The notes below the pieces were generated by a model, which was not told where the DNA came from, did no database searches, and worked only from the letters and a program-made list of their open reading frames with translations. From Vulcanimicrobiota bacterium (lineage in GTDB: Bacteria; Vulcanimicrobiota; Vulcanimicrobiia; Vulcanimicrobiales; Vulcanimicrobiaceae), in NCBI GenBank assembly GCA_019247395.1, contig JAFAOZ010000334.1:1-8044 (forward strand): a stretch of 8,044 nt of DNA, written 5' to 3'. A program made the translations under genes and the position numbers. This document shows positions 5,114-8,044 of this stretch, in pieces; within the stretch, counting starts at the first letter, position 1; every line of letters begins with the position of its first letter.

Positions 5114-6439
5114 CTAACGTTTGATGAAGCCTCGGTAGTCGCGCATCGCGAGGCGCGCCTCGATTTGGGTGATCGTATCGAGGGCGACGCCGACGACGAT
5201 CAGCAACGACGTCGAACCGAGATAGAAGGTCGTCACCGAGAGGCCGCGCTGCACGGCTCCGGGCAGCACCGCTAGCAGGCCGAGATAAATGGCCGCCGCG
5301 GTCGTAATGCGCATCAGAATCTTGTTGAGATAGTCCACCGTCGGCTGCCCCGGCCGGATGCCGGGGATGAACGCGCCCGTCTTCTTGAGGTTGTCGGCGA
5401 CGTCGCGCGTATTGAGCACGATCGAGCTATAGAAGAACGTGAAGACGACGACCAGCAAGAAATAGACGATGTTGTATAGCACGCCGTTGGGTGAGAACCA
5501 CACGTTGAGCCACTGGGAGACGCCCTGCATCCCATGCTGGAACGCGGCCCAAAATCCGGTTCCGGTGACCGTGGCTTGACTGCGGCCGAACCACGAAAGC
5601 GCTTGCTGCGGCAAGAGCAGAATCGAGATCGCAAAAATGATCGAGATCACGCCGGCGTTGTTCAGGCGCAACGGAATATAGGTCGAACGTCCGGCGAACA
5701 TCTTGCGCCCAACGACGCGGCGCGCTTGCTGAACCGGGACACGGCGCTGCCCTTGATAAAGAAAGACGATCGAGATGATCACCACGATCGCGACCGCGAT
5801 ATACAGCACGAGGTTGAGCACCGACTCCGCGCCCTGACTGGTCGACGAGAACGTCTGGGTGACGTACTGCGGGTATCGAAGCACGATGCCGATAAAGATA
5901 ATCAGCGAGACGCCGTTGCCGATGCCCTTGTCGCTGATCTGTTCGCCAAGCCACATCAGGAACATCGTTCCGGCGATCATCGCGACAATCGCGTACAGCA
6001 AATACCACGTGCTCGTATCGTAAAAGACGCCCGAGCGCTCCATCGAGATCGCCATGAACGTCGCTTGCACCGTCGCCAAGACAATCGTGAGCCAGCGCGT
6101 ATACTGGCTAATCTTCTTGCGGCCTTCCTCACCGCCGCGCTTAGCCATCTCCTCGAGCTGCGGCAAGACGACCGTCATCAGCTGCATGATGATGGATGCG
6201 TTGATATAGGGCGTGATGCCCATCGCGATGATCGACAGCTTCTGCAGCGCACCGCCCGAGAGGAACCCGAGCAAATTATAGAAGGCGCCGCTCTGCAGCA
6301 CACGCTGCCATGCCGCCTGATTGACGTTGGGAAGCTGCACGTGGATCATGAAGACGAACCACGCGAAGGCGAAGAGCACGAAGAGAATGCGCTGGCGGAT
6401 CTCGGGAACGAGCACCGCCGCGCGCAGGTTATTGAGCAC
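5114..6439 (-). CDS. secY: Protein translocase subunit SecY
   Basis: SecY is the channel subunit of the SecYEG complex in the inner membrane. The 441-residue protein has the ten expected membrane segments and family signatures: GITPYINASIIMQLM at the plug/TM2 region (74-88), GNGVSLIIF (174-182), the cytosolic loop RRVPVQQARR (232-241), IPLRLNNAGVISIIFA (255-270), KKTGAFIPGIRPGQPT (352-367), and the C-terminal RDYRGFIKR. The start is GTG 6439, which shares one base with the rplO stop (TAGTG). A strong GAAGGAG at 6444-6450 supports this start, and MLNNLRAAVLVPEIRQRI is the normal family N-terminus. Length is usual and there are no breaks. Confidence 0.98.
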   Translation of the reverse strand: MLNNLRAAVLVPEIRQRILFVLFAFAWFVFMIHVQLPNVNQAAWQRVLQSGAFYNLLGFLSGGALQKLSIIAMGITPYINASIIMQLMTVVLPQLEEMAKRGGEEGRKKISQYTRWLTIVLATVQATFMAISMERSGVFYDTSTWYLLYAIVAMIAGTMFLMWLGEQISDKGIGNGVSLIIFIGIVLRYPQYVTQTFSSTSQGAESVLNLVLYIAVAIVVIISIVFLYQGQRRVPVQQARRVVGRKMFAGRSTYIPLRLNNAGVISIIFAISILLLPQQALSWFGRSQATVTGTGFWAAFQHGMQGVSQWLNVWFSPNGVLYNIVYFLLVVVFTFFYSSIVLNTRDVADNLKKTGAFIPGIRPGQPTVDYLNKILMRITTAAAIYLGLLAVLPGAVQRGLSVTTFYLGSTSLLIVVGVALDTITQIEARLAMRDYRGFIKR

Positions 6440-6927
6440 TATTCTCCTTCTATGTGAGCGCCCGCCGCCGTCAGCGCTTCGCGCGCGCTTTGAGAGAAGA
6501 CGACGTCACGCAGCCGTAAGCCCGAGGGCAACGGCGCGCCGGTGCCGGCGCCGAGAATCTTCACACCGTCGAGCAGCGCTTTCACGAAGCCGTGCTCTTT
6601 GAGCGAGTCGGGCGTAACTTCGATCGCCGGATCCCACTGCTCGAGATGCCGGAGATTGACGACGGCATAGCGGGTGCCGAAGTGGCCGCGATCGCGCGCC
6701 TTTTGCGAATAGCCGCGCCGGTGCGGCAAACGCCGCGCCCATGCCGTCTGACCGCCTTCGAACGCCGGCCCCTTGCCGCCGCCCGAGCGGACGGTCTGAC
6801 CCTTGCCGCCTTCGCCGCCGGTTTTCACCATGCCCGAACCGTGACCGCGCCCAATACGCTGTCGCTTGGGCCGGCTGCCGGGCGCGGGTTTAAGCGCTCC
6901 CAGCTTCAGTAATTTTTTCTCTGCCAT
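6439..6927 (-). CDS. rplO: 50S ribosomal protein L15 (uL15)
   Basis: L15 is an assembly protein of the large subunit that binds 23S rRNA with a long extended N-terminal arm. The 162-residue product shows [20 protein letters not shown] (12-31), [17 protein letters not shown] (35-51), [17 protein letters not shown] (56-72) and the globular C-terminal part ending in AGAHIEGE, as expected of the family. The ATG lies inside the 3' end of rpsE, in another frame, so the two genes overlap by 38 bases. No Shine-Dalgarno sequence is positioned directly before it. rpmD, which normally lies between rpsE and rplO, is absent. The stop shares one base with the secY start. Confidence 0.97.
   Translation of the reverse strand: MAEKKLLKLGALKPAPGSRPKRQRIGRGHGSGMVKTGGEGGKGQTVRSGGGKGPAFEGGQTAWARRLPHRRGYSQKARDRGHFGTRYAVVNLRHLEQWDPAIEVTPDSLKEHGFVKALLDGVKILGAGTGAPLPSGLRLRDVVFSQSAREALTAAGAHIEGE
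6444..6450 (-). promoter_or_regulatory. Shine-Dalgarno site for the secY GTG start
   Basis: GAAGGAG on the minus strand, inside the last codons of rplO and four bases before GTG 6439. It is the strongest ribosome binding site in the spc part of the window and decides the non-ATG start of secY. Confidence 0.75.
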
Positions 6928-7444
6928 TGCTTTGTGCCGTGTAGATTTCCTTAACGCTCTTGCCGCGCATCGCCGCGACTTGTTCGGCGGTGCGCAGCGA
7001 TTTCAGCGCCGAGACGGTTGCCATCACGACGTTGATCGGATTATTGGTACCGAGGCATTTCGTGAGAATGTCGTGGATGCCGGCGAGCTCGAGCACCGCT
7101 CGCATCGAGCCGCCCGCGATGACGCCGGTGCCCGGCGCCGCAGGTTTGAGAAGCACGGTGGCCGCGCCGACTTCGTGTCGAACCTCGTGCGGAATAGTAC
7201 GCTCCACCATGGCAACGTTGACGAGGCTCTTGCGCGCCTGCTCGACGGCCTTGCGAATCGCTTCGGGCACTTCGCCGGCCTTGCCGATGGCATAGCCGAC
7301 TTTTCCCTTGCGATCGCCGACGACGACCAGCGCGCTGAAACTGAAGCGCTTACCGCCTTTGACGACTTTGGCAACGCGGTTGACGCGTACCACGGTCTCT
7401 TCCAGGCCGCTGCCGTCGCGGTCTCGACCACCTCGATATTGCAT
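6890..7444 (-). CDS. rpsE: 30S ribosomal protein S5 (uS5)
   Basis: S5 lies on the solvent side of the small subunit near the mRNA entry and affects decoding accuracy. The 184-residue product has the N-terminal double-stranded-RNA-binding-like domain with the loop [18 protein letters not shown] (27-44) and [17 protein letters not shown] (50-66), then the C-terminal domain with [20 protein letters not shown] (97-116) and [19 protein letters not shown] (132-150). The family normally ends close to RGKSVKEI; here about 16 residues follow ([17 protein letters not shown]), the last of them encoded by the stretch shared with the rplO start. The ATG shares one base with the rplR stop (TAATG). Confidence 0.97.
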   Translation of the reverse strand: MQYRGGRDRDGSGLEETVVRVNRVAKVVKGGKRFSFSALVVVGDRKGKVGYAIGKAGEVPEAIRKAVEQARKSLVNVAMVERTIPHEVRHEVGAATVLLKPAAPGTGVIAGGSMRAVLELAGIHDILTKCLGTNNPINVVMATVSALKSLRTAEQVAAMRGKSVKEIYTAQSNGREKITEAGSA

Positions 7445-7803
7445 TAAAAGTTTAGCCCCGCTTCGCGGGCCGCATCCGCGAGTGCTCGAACGCGGCCATG
7501 ATATTTATAACCGCCGCGATCGAAAACCACGTCGGAGATTCCGGCCGCTTTCGCTTTCGCCGCAATCGCGCTTCCAACCGCCTTCGCCGCCTCGACGTTC
7601 GTCTTCGAGCCTAACGGACCGGCAACCGACGATTCCAGCGTCGATGCGGCCGCAATCGTGTGGCCGCGCGCGTCGTCGACGATCGTCGCGTAAACGTGGT
7701 GCAGGGAGCGGCGCACGCAAAGGCGCGGGCGCTCTTGGGTGCCGGAGACCTTTTTGCGGAGCCGAGAGTGGCGCGCGCGGCGCGCTTGCGCTTTCGTCGC
7801 CAT
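7444..7803 (-). CDS. rplR: 50S ribosomal protein L18 (uL18)
   Basis: L18 binds 5S rRNA together with L5 and links it to the central protuberance of the large subunit. The 119-residue product has the basic N-terminal tail ([15 protein letters not shown]), the [20 protein letters not shown] strand region (25-44), the [18 protein letters not shown] helix (67-84) and the C-terminal [20 protein letters not shown] (92-111) with AREAGLNF at the end, all typical. Both ends use one-base overlaps with neighbours (rplF stop and rpsE start), in keeping with coupled translation. Confidence 0.97.
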   Translation of the reverse strand: MATKAQARRARHSRLRKKVSGTQERPRLCVRRSLHHVYATIVDDARGHTIAAASTLESSVAGPLGSKTNVEAAKAVGSAIAAKAKAAGISDVVFDRGGYKYHGRVRALADAAREAGLNF

Positions 7804-8044
7804 TACTTCTTCGCAGCCTTTCCGGCCTTGCCGAGCTTCTTGCGAATCCGCTCACCTTCGTAGCGGATGCCCTTGCCCTTATACGGCTCGGGTTTTCGCA
7901 AGCGCCGGATATCGGCCGCAACTTGCCCGACGGCCTGCTTGTCGATGCCGTCCACGTGAATCTTGTTTTGACCCTCGACGGTCAGCGCGATGCCCTTGGG
8001 CGGCTCGAACGTCACCGGATGCGAGTAGCCCAAGCTCAAGTTGA
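7803..8044 (-). CDS. rplF: 50S ribosomal protein L6 (uL6), C-terminal part; 5' end outside the window
   Basis: The frame is open to the window edge and gives the last 79 or so residues of L6, beginning [18 protein letters not shown] and ending in the family C-terminus [20 protein letters not shown] followed by an Ala/Lys-rich tail ([10 protein letters not shown]). The full protein is usually about 180 residues, so the N-terminal domain lies outside. The [20 protein letters not shown] segment is the conserved helix that, with the preceding strands, binds 23S rRNA near the sarcin-ricin loop. An in-frame TTG at 8039 is only Leu in the middle of the gene, not a start. The stop shares one base with the rplR start. 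Confidence 0.96.
   Translation of the reverse strand, partial: NLSLGYSHPVTFEPPKGIALTVEGQNKIHVDGIDKQAVGQVAADIRRLRKPEPYKGKGIRYEGERIRKKLGKAGKAAKK

Noticed and set aside
5534..6457. A 307-codon open frame on the plus strand opposite secY
   Set aside because: It mirrors secY in full, its product is a low-complexity Arg/Asp/His-rich string with no recognisable motif, and secY is certain. Long antisense frames are common in high-GC genes.

Overview
The window is a high-GC bacterial chromosome segment. Every gene I can support lies on the minus strand, so gene order runs from high to low coordinates. The upstream two thirds (8044 to 2831) is the distal spc operon running into the start of the alpha operon: rplF (3' part only), rplR, rpsE, rplO, secY, adk, map, infA, rpmJ, rpsM. 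The order is the classical bacterial one, and these genes make large- and small-subunit ribosomal proteins, the SecYEG channel core, adenylate kinase, methionine aminopeptidase and initiation factor IF-1. Spacing is very tight: rplF/rplR, rplR/rpsE, rplO/secY and adk/map each share one base (TAATG or TAGTG), and infA, rpmJ and rpsM are separated by 1-2 bases. This fits one transcript with coupled translation.

Three things depart from the textbook cluster. rpmD (L30) is absent, and rpsE instead overlaps rplO by 38 bases. IF-1 carries a basic N-terminal extension of about 24 residues. After rpsM the usual rpsK-rpsD-rpoA-rplQ genes do not follow. A 65-bp REP-like element with interlocked inverted repeats (2761-2825) sits there instead, followed by a MobA-like nucleotidyltransferase and an MFS transporter that overlap by 20 bases. 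The end of the repeat element supplies an apparently good ribosome binding site for the nucleotidyltransferase. Because the break in gene order coincides with a dispersed-repeat type of sequence, it could be a real rearrangement or an assembly join.

A possible terminator (781-819) follows the transporter, and a possible promoter (727-755) with a structured leader precedes a separate, partial gene at the window's start (659 to 1). That gene starts with GTG and encodes a secreted protein with a copper-amine-oxidase-N-terminal-like 'stalk' domain followed by a long polyproline linker. It runs off the window.

The organism is certainly bacterial. The combination of high GC, loss of rpmD, a stalk-domain secreted protein and this type of nucleotidyltransferase would fit a lineage such as Eremiobacterota (WPS-2) or a Firmicutes-related group, but phylum placement is only a weak inference. 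I see no convincing new multi-gene system. The points most worth checking are the repeat at the synteny break and its role as a ribosome binding site, the missing rpmD, and the extended IF-1.
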